Notes under the pieces: model-generated
Seen by the model: only the letters and a program-made list of their open reading frames with translations
Told to the model about the DNA's origin: nothing
Databases searched by the model: none
Position numbers and translations under genes: made by a program
Shown here: positions 1-8,728 of the stretch, in pieces
Layout of the letters: each line of letters opens with the position of its first letter
How positions within the stretch are numbered: the first letter of the stretch is position 1
From: Verrucomicrobiota bacterium
Lineage (GTDB): Bacteria; Verrucomicrobiota; Verrucomicrobiia; Chthoniobacterales; UBA10450
Direction: 5' to 3'
Assembly: GCA_003220005.1 (NCBI GenBank)
Contig: QHRD01000010.1
Location: forward strand, 1-42,768
DNA length: 42,768 nt

Positions 1-16
1 GATCCGTCCCTACCAT

Positions 17-964
17 TTGGAAATGAGTCGAACGGTCGCAATCATTGGCGCGGGCGTGACTGGTCTGACCTGTGGTGTTGTTTTCGCCGAACGCGGGTAC
101 CGGACAGCGATCTTCGCGAAAGAAGTCGGGCAGCAAACAACCTCCGGTGCGGCTGCGGCGGTTTGGTTCCCCTACGACGCGGAACCCGCCCAGAAAGTGA
201 TCCCCTGGGCGCTCCAAACCTTTGACGTGCTTGCCAAACTTTCCCGCTTTCCGGCAACCGGGGTCTCAATGATCGAGCTGCGCCAATTTTCCCGGACTCA
301 AGAAACTCAAATCCCAGATTGGGCCATCTCGCTGGGCGCTTCTGCTGTAGCCACCGACCTGTGGCCGATATTCAAGAGTGGTTTCTCGCTTAATGTCCCC
401 CTCATGGACACGACCATTTATCTCGACTACCTCGCGGACCGATTTCAAAAGGCCGGCGGATCAATCACAGGAAATGTGCTGCTCGAAAAGCTCGAAGATA
501 TCGATCGCACGTTCGATCTCGTGATCAACTGCACAGGAATCGGCGCACGCGAACTTATGCAGGACGCCGATCTCGAGCCACACCGCGGCCAGGTCGCAAT
601 TGTGCCTAGAATCGAAAATCTCTCATGCGCGATCGTGTGCGATGACGCCCCGCTTATGTATGCGATCCCGCGCACGAACGATTGCGTCTTCGGTGGGACA
701 AACGACGTGAGCAGTGACCTCGCCGCCGATCCGGCAACCACAAATCAAATCGTCGCTGAATGCAGCCGCGTCCTCAGAATCGAGAAACCAAATGTTGTCG
801 CCGAGCGCGTCGGACTGCGCCCGTTCCGGAAATCAGGCGTGCGACTCGAACGCGATCAATTGCGCGATGGCCGCACCGTCATTCACAACTACGGACACGG
901 CGGCTCCGGCTTTACACTTTCCTGGGGGTGCGCGCGTGAAGTCCTCGACTTGGCCACGTTGTAG
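17..964 (+). CDS. FAD-dependent oxidoreductase, D-amino-acid oxidase (DAO) family
   Basis: ORF 315 aa; N-terminal VAIIGAGVTGLTCGVVFAERG dinucleotide-binding motif; C-terminal YGHGGSGFTLSWGCA typical of DAAO. Confidence 0.85.
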   Translation: MEMSRTVAIIGAGVTGLTCGVVFAERGYRTAIFAKEVGQQTTSGAAAAVWFPYDAEPAQKVIPWALQTFDVLAKLSRFPATGVSMIELRQFSRTQETQIPDWAISLGASAVATDLWPIFKSGFSLNVPLMDTTIYLDYLADRFQKAGGSITGNVLLEKLEDIDRTFDLVINCTGIGARELMQDADLEPHRGQVAIVPRIENLSCAIVCDDAPLMYAIPRTNDCVFGGTNDVSSDLAADPATTNQIVAECSRVLRIEKPNVVAERVGLRPFRKSGVRLERDQLRDGRTVIHNYGHGGSGFTLSWGCAREVLDLATL

Positions 965-1071
965 TGGCGCTTGTATCAAGCGCTAAGCGAACGAATTGCG
1001 GACGACAGCACGAGCACTATGGCAGCGGTGACGGACAACAACCTGACGCGGCTGGACATGATCTAACGAGA

Positions 1072-1095
1072 ATTAGACGAAAATTTTCGTCTAAT
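1072..1095. terminator. 24-bp perfect palindrome between convergent genes, candidate bidirectional terminator
   Basis: ATTAGACGAAAA|TTTTCGTCTAAT; lies between the + ORF ending at 964 and the - ORF ending at 1108. Confidence 0.5.
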
Positions 1096-1107
1096 CAGGA
1101 TCACGAT

Positions 1108-1506
1108 TTACGTCAGCGCGATGCACTGGAAAGAGCTGACGACGTCGTCGGGGCCTTTTTCGGCGAAGAAGCTTTCGTAGTAACCGGGGCCGAGGTCCCA
1201 GTACGGGCCTTTGTAATATTCGTCGCGATAAAAGCGCCACACCCCGCTGACTACGATGATGCAGCTCATCCGATCGTTCCAGTAATCGCCGACGTAATGA
1301 AAGCTTAGATTCGTGCGCGCGTAGGCGCCCTTGAATCCGACGTGATCGTAAAGAACAATTTCCGGTAGCCGGACCGCCTCGGTCACCATTGGCGCATCGG
1401 TTTTTCCCGCAGCAGAAGCGTGATAGCTCAGCGGCCCAAGTTTCCATTTCATGTCGATGATGCAGCCGTTTTCCGGTGCCAAATCAGTTTTAGATATTCG
1501 TGGCAT
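1108..1506 (-). CDS. beta/gamma-crystallin-fold domain protein
   Basis: ORF 132 aa; IVLYDHVGFKGAYARTNLSFHYVGDYWNDRMSCIIVVSGVWRFYRDEYYKGPYWDLGPGYY resembles two Greek-key crystallin motifs. Confidence 0.6.
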   Translation of the reverse strand: MPRISKTDLAPENGCIIDMKWKLGPLSYHASAAGKTDAPMVTEAVRLPEIVLYDHVGFKGAYARTNLSFHYVGDYWNDRMSCIIVVSGVWRFYRDEYYKGPYWDLGPGYYESFFAEKGPDDVVSSFQCIALT

Positions 1507-1606
1507 AAGCGTGTAAGCGAGTGGTTTCGTTAAGTTGATCAGATGAGAAGCGCTCTGTCGAGCAAAGAGATTTTGGTAACCGGTTTTTTGCTCAATTGGC
1601 TGTGGA

Positions 1607-1626
1607 GTCCGCTGTCCTCAGCGGAC
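1607..1626. repeat. palindromic hairpin GTCCGCTG-TCCT-CAGCGGAC
   Basis: perfect 8-bp stem, 4-nt loop, in the intergenic region downstream of sodC. Confidence 0.6.
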
Positions 1627-1734
1627 ATTGGCGCACTGCTAGCTCGATCTTAGGTGCGCTGAGGCCAGCGCACGCTACAGCAACTGCAGGGCGCGCGCAC
1701 AAGCACCGCCGCCCGAAGGCGAACTCCAAAGGAG

Positions 1735-2283
1735 TTACTGGTTTTTGGCTCGCCCGATGACGCCACAAGCAATGCGCGCGCCCGAGTCGCCGGCGGGCTG
1801 GGACTTCAGATCGTCCGCTTTCGCATGCACCACCACGGATCGCCCGATCACCGAGCTTTGATCATTTGTGAGCGAAATTTGATGGTCCAGATATTCCAAC
1901 TTCGCTTTGCCGGAAGCGTCTGCCTCCACATTTCCCATGTCGCCGACATGGCGCTCGGTGGCGTCTGGCCCGGCATGCGGTTTGTTGGTTGGATTAAAAT
2001 GAGCCCCCGCGGAACTCAAATCGGCCGCGCTGCAATCGCCAAATTCATGAACGTGAAAGCCATGATTGCCGGGAGTCAGGCCCGTTAGCTCTGCATTGAC
2101 CTGCACGCCATCGGCAACTTCGGTAAATGTAATGGTGCCGCTCACTTTGTTGCTCCCGGTTGGATGAAGCACCGCAACCGCCTTTAGCGGAGCCGACGAT
2201 TTTTCCTCCATCTGCGCGTACGCAGTGAAACCCGGCAACGATAAGAATGTCAGTGCAATTAACGAAGCTCGAAATGAATTCAT
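1735..2283 (-). CDS. sodC: Cu/Zn superoxide dismutase, exported
   Basis: signal peptide; HGFHVHEFGDC, GAHFNPTNKPHAGP, HVGDMGN, GDSGARIACGVIG motifs. Confidence 0.95.
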   Translation of the reverse strand: MNSFRASLIALTFLSLPGFTAYAQMEEKSSAPLKAVAVLHPTGSNKVSGTITFTEVADGVQVNAELTGLTPGNHGFHVHEFGDCSAADLSSAGAHFNPTNKPHAGPDATERHVGDMGNVEADASGKAKLEYLDHQISLTNDQSSVIGRSVVVHAKADDLKSQPAGDSGARIACGVIGRAKNQ

Positions 2284-2345
2284 ATTAAGATCTCTATTTC
2301 GTAACGCGCGATAAGTCCAGCCGCATCAAGTCCATCTTTGACGCT

Positions 2346-2372
2346 GTAGGGGAAGCTGTCAGCTTCCGCTAC
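2346..2372. repeat. palindromic element GTAGGGGAAGCTG-T-CAGCTTCCGCTAC
   Basis: 13-bp arms with one mismatch, intergenic. Confidence 0.6.
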
Positions 2373-2437
2373 AAAGGCACCGACCAGGGCAATTAGAGAT
2401 CGCGCAGGAAAGTGATACTTTTCCCGCGGAGGCGCGC

Positions 2438-2923
2438 ATGGAAATACCAAAACGACTCATCGATTGTTTAAATGAAAACAAAGTGACCTATGAGATTGTG
2501 CGCCATCCCGAGGCGGTGACAGCGCAGCGCATCGCTCAGGCGGAGCACGTCAAAGGCCGGCATCACGCCAAAGTGGTCATGATCAAGTCGGAAGCGAAGC
2601 ATTTAGTGATGGTGCTGCCAGCAGATCACCAAATCGATCTGGAAAAAGTCGAGAAGGCAATCGGTAAGTCCTGTTCACTCGACAGGGAACAGGAATTCAA
2701 GTCGCTCTTCGCCGACTGTGCGACCGGCGCGATGCCGCCGTTCGGCAATCTCTATGGTCTTCCTACCTACGTGGACAAGAGTCTGGTCGAGCAGGAGTAC
2801 ATCGTGTTCGAAGCGGGCACGCACACCGATGCGATCAAAATGAGCTACCACGATTACGAGAAAATCGTGAAGCCGAAAGTGGAAGACCTGGCTGTTAAAC
2901 TTCAACCGATGAAAGGAGCCTGA
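2438..2923 (+). CDS. YbaK/EbsC-family aminoacyl-tRNA deacylase domain protein
   Basis: ORF 161 aa; MIKSEAKHLVMVLPADHQIDLEKVEKAIG and GAMPPFGNLYGLPTYVDKSL typical of YbaK/ProX domains. Confidence 0.85.
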   Translation: MEIPKRLIDCLNENKVTYEIVRHPEAVTAQRIAQAEHVKGRHHAKVVMIKSEAKHLVMVLPADHQIDLEKVEKAIGKSCSLDREQEFKSLFADCATGAMPPFGNLYGLPTYVDKSLVEQEYIVFEAGTHTDAIKMSYHDYEKIVKPKVEDLAVKLQPMKGA

Positions 2924-2958
2924 GTATACGCGCCGCTCCTAAGCTCTTTAGTCGCACT

Positions 2959-3049
2959 GTCATGTTGAGCAAAGCGAAACATCTCTGTTTATTTGCGAAG
3001 GGATCGATCCAGAAATTGATCCAAGATTCTTTGCTCCGCTCAGAATGAT
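2959..3049. repeat. GTCAT...ATGA(C) dispersed element, copy 1
   Basis: GTCATGTTGAGCAAAGCGAAACATCT ... AGATTCTTTGCTCCGCTCAGAATGA; imperfect inverted ends. Confidence 0.65.
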
Positions 3050-4402
3050 ATGAGAAACCTTAGACAGTGTTGGAGAGGCGAGCGCCAGGTGACGCGCGCG
3101 AACATTCCGTCAGGAAATGCACTGCCAGCGCTATTGCTCTGGCTCGCCTGCGCAACAGCACCGGTCACGTTCGCGGCGGAGAAAGTTTCGCTTATCAAGA
3201 TCGATGGAGCGATTGGGCCTGCGACGGCTACCTACATTGCGCGCAGCATTGAAGAGGCCCGCTCACAAAATGCGCAATGCCTGATCATTCAGCTCAACAC
3301 GCCGGGCGGTCTGCTCGATTCGACGCAAAAGATCGTGCAAAGTTTCCTGGCGTCTCCGGTCCCAGTGGTCATTTACGTTGCTCCGACCGGTGCAACCGCG
3401 ACCAGCGCGGGTTGCTTTATCACCATTGCGGCAAGCGTTGCGGCCATGGCACCCGCCACTACCATCGGCGCGGCGCATCCGGTCTCAATCGGCGGTTTGC
3501 CGATGGGAGGCGAACCGAAGCAAGACGAAACGATGAAGAGCAAGATCGAGAACTTCGCGGTCAGCTACATCGAGGCGATCGCCGGCAAACGGCAACGCAA
3601 CGTGGAATGGGCGAAATCGGCCGTCAAAGAGAGCGTATCGATCAGCGCGGACAAGGCGTTGCAATTGAAGGTTGTCGATCTTATCGCAAACGACATGCCC
3701 GACTTGTTAAAGCAACTGAACGGGCGCGTCGTGGACGGCAAGCTGCTCAAGACCGCCGGGGCGGAAGCGTCAGAAATCGTGATGTCGCCGTCCGAGCGCG
3801 TGCTGCAAATGTTTTCGCATCCAGAAGTGATGCTGATTCTGATGTTGATCGCGTTTTACGGAATCATTGCTGAAGTCACCACGCCTGGCGCGATCCTCCC
3901 GGGCGTCGCCGGTGCGATCGCGCTGGTGCTGGCGCTTTATATGATGTCAATCCTCCCTGTGAATGTGACGGGGCTTGTCCTCATCGCACTGGCGTTGGCG
4001 CTGTTCATTTTCGACATCTATGCCCCCACGCACGGCGTGCTCACCGTGGGCGGGATCATCTCGTTCTTTCTCGGCCTGCTCTTGCTCTTCAACAGCGGTG
4101 ATCCGTTGTTTCGTTTGTCGCTTCGCTACATCATTCCAGCAACGCTCGTCACAGCCGCGTTTTTCATTTTCGTTATCGGGAAGGGTGTGCGGGCGCAATT
4201 TTTGCCGGTGAAAGTGGGCAAGGAAACCCTCATCGGAAAAACAGTGACTGCGCTGACTTCAATCGATTCACGCAGCGGCCGCATTTTCGTCGAAGGCGAA
4301 TACTGGAACGCGGTCAGCGACACGCCTATTGAAAAAGACGGTCAGGCTGAGATTGCAGCCGTGTTGGGGTTAACTGTAAAACTCAAACCTAAAGGAAAAT
4401 AA
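3050..4402 (+). CDS. NfeD-family membrane-bound ClpP-class serine protease
   Basis: ORF 450 aa; LNTPGGLLDSTQKIV, APTGATATSAGCFI, GAAHPV, C-terminal TM helices plus NfeD OB-fold; followed by slipin. Start may be downstream of 3050. Confidence 0.9.
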   Translation: MRNLRQCWRGERQVTRANIPSGNALPALLLWLACATAPVTFAAEKVSLIKIDGAIGPATATYIARSIEEARSQNAQCLIIQLNTPGGLLDSTQKIVQSFLASPVPVVIYVAPTGATATSAGCFITIAASVAAMAPATTIGAAHPVSIGGLPMGGEPKQDETMKSKIENFAVSYIEAIAGKRQRNVEWAKSAVKESVSISADKALQLKVVDLIANDMPDLLKQLNGRVVDGKLLKTAGAEASEIVMSPSERVLQMFSHPEVMLILMLIAFYGIIAEVTTPGAILPGVAGAIALVLALYMMSILPVNVTGLVLIALALALFIFDIYAPTHGVLTVGGIISFFLGLLLLFNSGDPLFRLSLRYIIPATLVTAAFFIFVIGKGVRAQFLPVKVGKETLIGKTVTALTSIDSRSGRIFVEGEYWNAVSDTPIEKDGQAEIAAVLGLTVKLKPKGK

Positions 4403-4406
4403 AGCT

Positions 4407-5189
4407 ATGCCACTAATCGAAGCGCTACCAAAATTAATCAGTTGGGCCATCCCCGTCATCATCCTCGCGGTCATCATTCTGCCGCAAGCCATCCGGATCC
4501 TGCGCGAATACGAGCGTGGCGTGATTTTTCGTCTTGGAAAATTACTCGGCGCGAAAGGTCCGGGATTGATTTTCCTCATTCCCATCGTCGATCGAATGGT
4601 GCGAATGGATTTACGCGTCGTCACCATCAGCGTCGAGAAGCAGGAGGTGATGACGCGTGACAACGTGCCGGTGACAGTCGATGCGGTTGTTTATTTTCGC
4701 GTCGTCGATCCGCAAGCCGCCGTCGTGAAAGTGGAGAACTTTCTCAAAGCCACTTCGCTGATGTCGCAGACGACGCTGCGCAGCGTACTCGGCCAGGCCC
4801 CTTTGGATGACCTGCTTTCGCAGCGCGAGTCGATCAACCAGAAGCTGCAGGAGATCATCGATCGGCAAACCGAACCGTGGGGCGTCAAAGTCACGGCGGT
4901 CGAGGTGAAGGATGTGGCGTTGCCCGACACCATGAAACGCGCAATGGCCAAGCAGGCCGAAGCCGAGCGAGAACGCCGCGCTAAGGTCGTCAACGCCGAG
5001 GGCGAATTTCAAGCGGCGGAAAAAATGGTGCAGGCCGCGGCGATGATGAGCAAGGAACCGATTGCGTTGCAACTGCGCTTCCTGCAAACGATGCGCGAAA
5101 TTTCCAGCGAGCATAATACCACGACCTTTTTCCCCCTTCCGATCGATCTCTTCACGCCGTTAATTAAAAAGAGCGAACCGCCGAAGTGA
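4407..5189 (+). CDS. slipin / SPFH (stomatin-like) protein
   Basis: ORF 260 aa; YERGVIFRLGKLLGAKGPGLIFLIPIVDRMVRMDLR; paired with NfeD. Confidence 0.93.
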   Translation: MPLIEALPKLISWAIPVIILAVIILPQAIRILREYERGVIFRLGKLLGAKGPGLIFLIPIVDRMVRMDLRVVTISVEKQEVMTRDNVPVTVDAVVYFRVVDPQAAVVKVENFLKATSLMSQTTLRSVLGQAPLDDLLSQRESINQKLQEIIDRQTEPWGVKVTAVEVKDVALPDTMKRAMAKQAEAERERRAKVVNAEGEFQAAEKMVQAAAMMSKEPIALQLRFLQTMREISSEHNTTTFFPLPIDLFTPLIKKSEPPK

Positions 5190-5218
5190 ACGGACCTAAG
5201 CGCCGTCGCCGAACTGAG

Positions 5219-5941
5219 CTAAATAGCTTGATCTCTCCGCGTCTTCAAAATCTCGGCGATTTGTGCGCGAAAGAGTCTAGCGCCGCCGGAGGCCGGATGG
5301 CGAACGTAATGCGCACCGACACCGAGTTCTTCGAGTTGTGCGGCTGCGATTTTTCCCAGCGCGACGACTTGTTCGAACTGAAATAGCTCGAGAAAAGCCT
5401 TGAGCACCGGAAGACCGGCAGCTGGCTCGGACTTGTTAGGCGTACGATTACTCAACAGGCCGCGGTACGGATCGAACGAATGCCACGGGAACGCATTCCA
5501 CAGTACGAATTGGTCTGGCCTCAAGCTAAGCCGAAAGAGCATGCCCCATACAATCGTTGCCGTCGGCTCGGAAAACCCGTCCGGGCATTTCTCAGGTTTG
5601 CTGGTGCGCCGCGGGTTGATGCCCAAGAAGATTTGCTCCGGATCAATCCCTGCTTCTCTCTTTTTGCCAAGCAGAATTCGCTCGGAGGTCATCGGAATTC
5701 CGCTGAAGTGACCGCCACGATAACCAACCGCCTCCCCGATGATTGCGACGTCTGCCGTGGCTAGCCTCTTGCTCAGATAAGCGCGTAACTGTTTTCGCCG
5801 GATCGCTGGCGCATTCCGGCCAATGTCGGTTTGGCGATCGAATTCCCACCACGGATTGAAGACGCCGTCCGCGGGTGATTTCTTTAGCAGCCGGATGAAC
5901 TCTTCAACTGGGTTGGCAGACATGGTTTCATGAAACTCCAA
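5219..5941 (-). CDS. uracil-DNA glycosylase superfamily protein
   Basis: ORF 240 aa; VAIIGEAVGYRGGHFSGIPMTSER, VLWNAFPWHS, VVALGKIAAAQL, YVRHPASGG. Confidence 0.75.
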   Translation of the reverse strand: MEFHETMSANPVEEFIRLLKKSPADGVFNPWWEFDRQTDIGRNAPAIRRKQLRAYLSKRLATADVAIIGEAVGYRGGHFSGIPMTSERILLGKKREAGIDPEQIFLGINPRRTSKPEKCPDGFSEPTATIVWGMLFRLSLRPDQFVLWNAFPWHSFDPYRGLLSNRTPNKSEPAAGLPVLKAFLELFQFEQVVALGKIAAAQLEELGVGAHYVRHPASGGARLFRAQIAEILKTRRDQAI

Positions 5942-6009
5942 ATTTCAACTCCGATAAATCGCGAGCAGGCACCAACATCCATTGAAGCTCCAAACTGCGA
6001 TAGCAGAAC

Positions 6010-6354
6010 GTGAGCATTCGGCTCAAACGCCTTTATGACAAGCCAGCGAAATCCGACGGTCGTCGCGTATTGGTTGATCGACTCTGGCCGCGCGGCGTGA
6101 AGAAAGATCAGGCGCGAATCGATCAATGGCTGAAGGACATCGCGCCTAGCACGAGCTTGCGAAAATGGTTCAAACACGATCCCAGGAAATGGAAGGAGTT
6201 TAAAAAGAAATACGCCGCGGAGCTCGAGGACCGCCATGAGCAAGTTGAGAAACTGGTACGTGAAGCAAGAAAGCGGACCGTGACGCTTCTTTTCAGCGCC
6301 AAAGATGCTCACCACAACAATGCGGTGGCGCTGAGGGAATATTTGACGAAGTGA
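6010..6354 (+). CDS. DUF488 domain protein
   Basis: ORF 114 aa; IRLKRLYDKPAKSDGRRVLVDRLWPRGVKKDQ ... WFKHDPRKWKEFKKKY. Confidence 0.9.
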   Translation: MSIRLKRLYDKPAKSDGRRVLVDRLWPRGVKKDQARIDQWLKDIAPSTSLRKWFKHDPRKWKEFKKKYAAELEDRHEQVEKLVREARKRTVTLLFSAKDAHHNNAVALREYLTK

Positions 6355-6416
6355 AGGAGACAATCCTGTCTGCGAGTATGTTTGAGTAGCAGACATGATT
6401 GTCTGCCCCCTGGGTT

Positions 6417-7235
6417 ATGCCAGAGCTTCCCGACGTCGAGACATTCAAACGATACCTCGACGCCACGTCATTGCATCAGCGCATCGTCGGAGTCGATGTG
6501 CGCAACGCCTATGTCCTGAAAGATGTTTCCGCACGTAAGCTGGCGCAACAACTGAAAGGCCGCCGCTTCGAATCAAGCCGCCGCCACGGCAAAAATCTCT
6601 TCGTGCGCGCCGACCATGCGATCTGGCTGCGGCTGCACTTCGGAATGACGGGTTTTCTGCGCTATTTCAAAAATGAAGAAAAGGCGCAACAACCCGCCTC
6701 CGCCAAGGCTACGGCGGGCAGGCATGCCCGCGTCGTATTTGTTTTTGAAAAAGATCATCGGCTTGCATTCGATGATCAGCGCATGTTCGGCGAGATCGGT
6801 TTAGTCAAGGATGTCGATCAGTTTTTGAAAAAACGTGGCCTCGGCCCGGATGCGCTCCATGTCGATCTTGCGCAATTCAAAAATATTCTCACAAAACATC
6901 GCGGACCGGTGAAATCGATTTTACTGAACCAGAAATTGATCGCCGGAATTGGCAATATTTACGCCGACGAAATTCTTTTCCGCGCCTGCATTCATCCGGC
7001 GACGCAAACTTCATTGCTGAAAGAGAAAGCAGTTGCGAAGCTATTTCCGGCCACGCGCTACATTTTGAAAAAAGCGATCGAGTCGAAAGCTGATGCCGAT
7101 CGAGTGCCGAAATCGTGGCTGCTGCCGCGTCGCGGCAGAGGCGGCAAATGCCCGCGTTGCGCCCGCGAATTGCAATCGGCAACGATCGGCGGCCGCACCA
7201 CCTGGTTTTGCCCTCACTGTCAGAAGCGACTCTGA
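6417..7235 (+). CDS. mutM: formamidopyrimidine-DNA glycosylase (Fpg/MutM family)
   Basis: starts MPELPDVE; GMTG, DDQRMFG, NQKLIAGIGNIYADEILF, C-x2-C...C-x2-C zinc finger. Start set to ATG 6417 rather than TTG 6399. Confidence 0.93.
   Translation: MPELPDVETFKRYLDATSLHQRIVGVDVRNAYVLKDVSARKLAQQLKGRRFESSRRHGKNLFVRADHAIWLRLHFGMTGFLRYFKNEEKAQQPASAKATAGRHARVVFVFEKDHRLAFDDQRMFGEIGLVKDVDQFLKKRGLGPDALHVDLAQFKNILTKHRGPVKSILLNQKLIAGIGNIYADEILFRACIHPATQTSLLKEKAVAKLFPATRYILKKAIESKADADRVPKSWLLPRRGRGGKCPRCARELQSATIGGRTTWFCPHCQKRL
6693..6723 (+). repeat. CCCGCC-TCCGCCAAGGCTAC-GGCGGG element, copy 1, inside mutM
   Basis: 31 bp, one mismatch to the copy at 10710; hairpin arms CCCGCC/GGCGGG; encodes PASAKATAGR. 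Confidence 0.85.
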
Positions 7236-7239
7236 TTAA

Positions 7240-7386
7240 CACCTGGCTTCAGCCAGGTGCTCAACCGCACTCAGAAAACCTGCGTTTCAACGGCTTCGCA
7301 TCCGGGACTTATCCGTTTGCGAACAAAAGGCGTTGAAACGGCTCGCGGACTCGCAGACTAGAAACACCGGTCTCAAGACCGGTGTT
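7240..7386. repeat. composite hairpin cluster downstream of mutM
   Basis: CACCTGGCT/AGCCAGGTG (7240-7259), CGTTTCAACG/CGTTGAAACG (7283-7292 with 7331-7340), AACACCGGTCT/AGACCGGTGTT (7363-7386). Confidence 0.7.
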
Positions 7387-7439
7387 AATGAGATCGGAAT
7401 CACGGGAAAGTTATCGCCTGGTGTTGGGTAATCGCTTTG

Positions 7440-8177
7440 TCAGCGCAACATTTCCAGAAGCGTAAGCGCGTTTCGGGGGGCGGCGCCTTCGGCGTCGTTA
7501 TCGAAGTAGACGTGCACGCCGCGATTCTCCTTGCGCCAGTGCCGGATGCGCGTCGCCCATTTTTTGAGCGCGGGCTTACTGTAGCTCGACGCGTATTTCC
7601 GGGTATGGCCGTGCAGGCGGATATAAACTAAGTCAGTCGTGACTTTCTCCCAAATCGGCCAGTCGGGCGCGTCAGACAGGCAGACCGCGACCGCGTGGTC
7701 GCTTAAGCATTCGGCGACTTCGTCATCGAACCACGATTTATGACGAAACTCGATCGCGTGCCGCGTGGTTTTCCAACGGCGCAGGATTTTCACAAATTTG
7801 CTCAGACGTTCGACGTTCCTCTTTGACGACGCGGGAAGCTGCCAGATCACGGCGGCGAGCCGATCGCCGAGTGACGACGCTGAGTCGCGACAACGGATTA
7901 CCGGTTCTTCTACATCGATCAGCTTTTTGTTGTGCGTGACGTAACGATGGCCTTTGATGGCGAACGGAAAATCTTCCGGTGTCTCGTCGCGCCATTTCTT
8001 GAACGTGCTTTTCTCTGGCAGTTTGTAGAACGTGCCGTTCACCTCGATGCTTGTGAAACGTTCGGCACAAAAACGAAGCCACTGTTTTTGCGGCGTATCG
8101 CCGTAGAAACCGTCCCGCCAGCTTCTGTAATTCCAGCCGCTGGTACCGACGTATGCTTTGCCAGGCATCACTCGCAA
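7440..8177 (-). CDS. DUF72 (YecE-like) family protein
   Basis: ORF 245 aa; YVGTSGWNYRSWRDGFY, RFTSIEVNGTFYKLP, AIEFRHKSWF, VYIRLHG. Confidence 0.92.
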   Translation of the reverse strand: MRVMPGKAYVGTSGWNYRSWRDGFYGDTPQKQWLRFCAERFTSIEVNGTFYKLPEKSTFKKWRDETPEDFPFAIKGHRYVTHNKKLIDVEEPVIRCRDSASSLGDRLAAVIWQLPASSKRNVERLSKFVKILRRWKTTRHAIEFRHKSWFDDEVAECLSDHAVAVCLSDAPDWPIWEKVTTDLVYIRLHGHTRKYASSYSKPALKKWATRIRHWRKENRGVHVYFDNDAEGAAPRNALTLLEMLR

Positions 8178-8227
8178 TTGATTGTTGAACTCCTCTTCAA
8201 TAATCGCATCTGCGGTTAGAGGTCTGT

Positions 8228-8677
8228 TTGAACTTTATCGACGTCTTGTTGGAAGTATTCTGCATGTATGATGCGGACCGGTGTTGCCTTTTGATCTCAA
8301 TTTTTCTCAGCGCCACTATCGCCAACACCTCGTTGAGCGAGCCGAATTGGGCGGGTGAGTACGCGAATAAGAAGTTCCTCAACAGCGAAGCGGTCTTGCA
8401 ATTCAGTATTGAGCAGTCAGCAAATGTTATCAAGATTGCCTTCGATGCCGCGTACAACGACGCGCATGGTGCCGCACCCGACGGCGAAGGTCAGGCAACA
8501 ATCACCGGAGAGAACACGCTGGAGTTCAAATGGGAAGATAGTTTTAAGAATTCGGGAACCGGCACAATCATGCGGACCGGTGGCGGCATCATCGTGTCGA
8601 TGAAGACCATGCGAATAGGGGATTCGCGTTGTCTCGCATTTTATGGGCGGAAGATGCAGCTCAAGCGCGTGAAGTAA
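8228..8677 (+). CDS. hypothetical secreted protein
   Basis: ORF 149 aa with hydrophobic N-terminus; no recognised family. Confidence 0.55.
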   Translation: MNFIDVLLEVFCMYDADRCCLLISIFLSATIANTSLSEPNWAGEYANKKFLNSEAVLQFSIEQSANVIKIAFDAAYNDAHGAAPDGEGQATITGENTLEFKWEDSFKNSGTGTIMRTGGGIIVSMKTMRIGDSRCLAFYGRKMQLKRVK

Positions 8678-8728
8678 GGTAGGAACATCGCGCTGCGATA
8701 ACCGGACGCCGCCGCGCGGCGTCCTACC
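8678..8728. repeat. cloverleaf-like palindromic element at a convergent gene junction
   Basis: outer GGTAGGA/TCCTACC, inner ATCGC-GCT-GCGAT and GGACGCCGC-CGC-GCGGCGTCC. Confidence 0.7.

Noticed and set aside
4611-5114. long antisense ORFs (167 aa here; also 3277-3873, 17029-17859, 17838-18836, 41633-42274)
   Set aside because: They overlap well-supported genes on the opposite strand or another frame and lack recognisable domains; high-GC shadow ORFs.
3050-5189. NfeD-slipin pair as a possible novel membrane system
   Set aside because: This is a widely conserved, previously described pairing.
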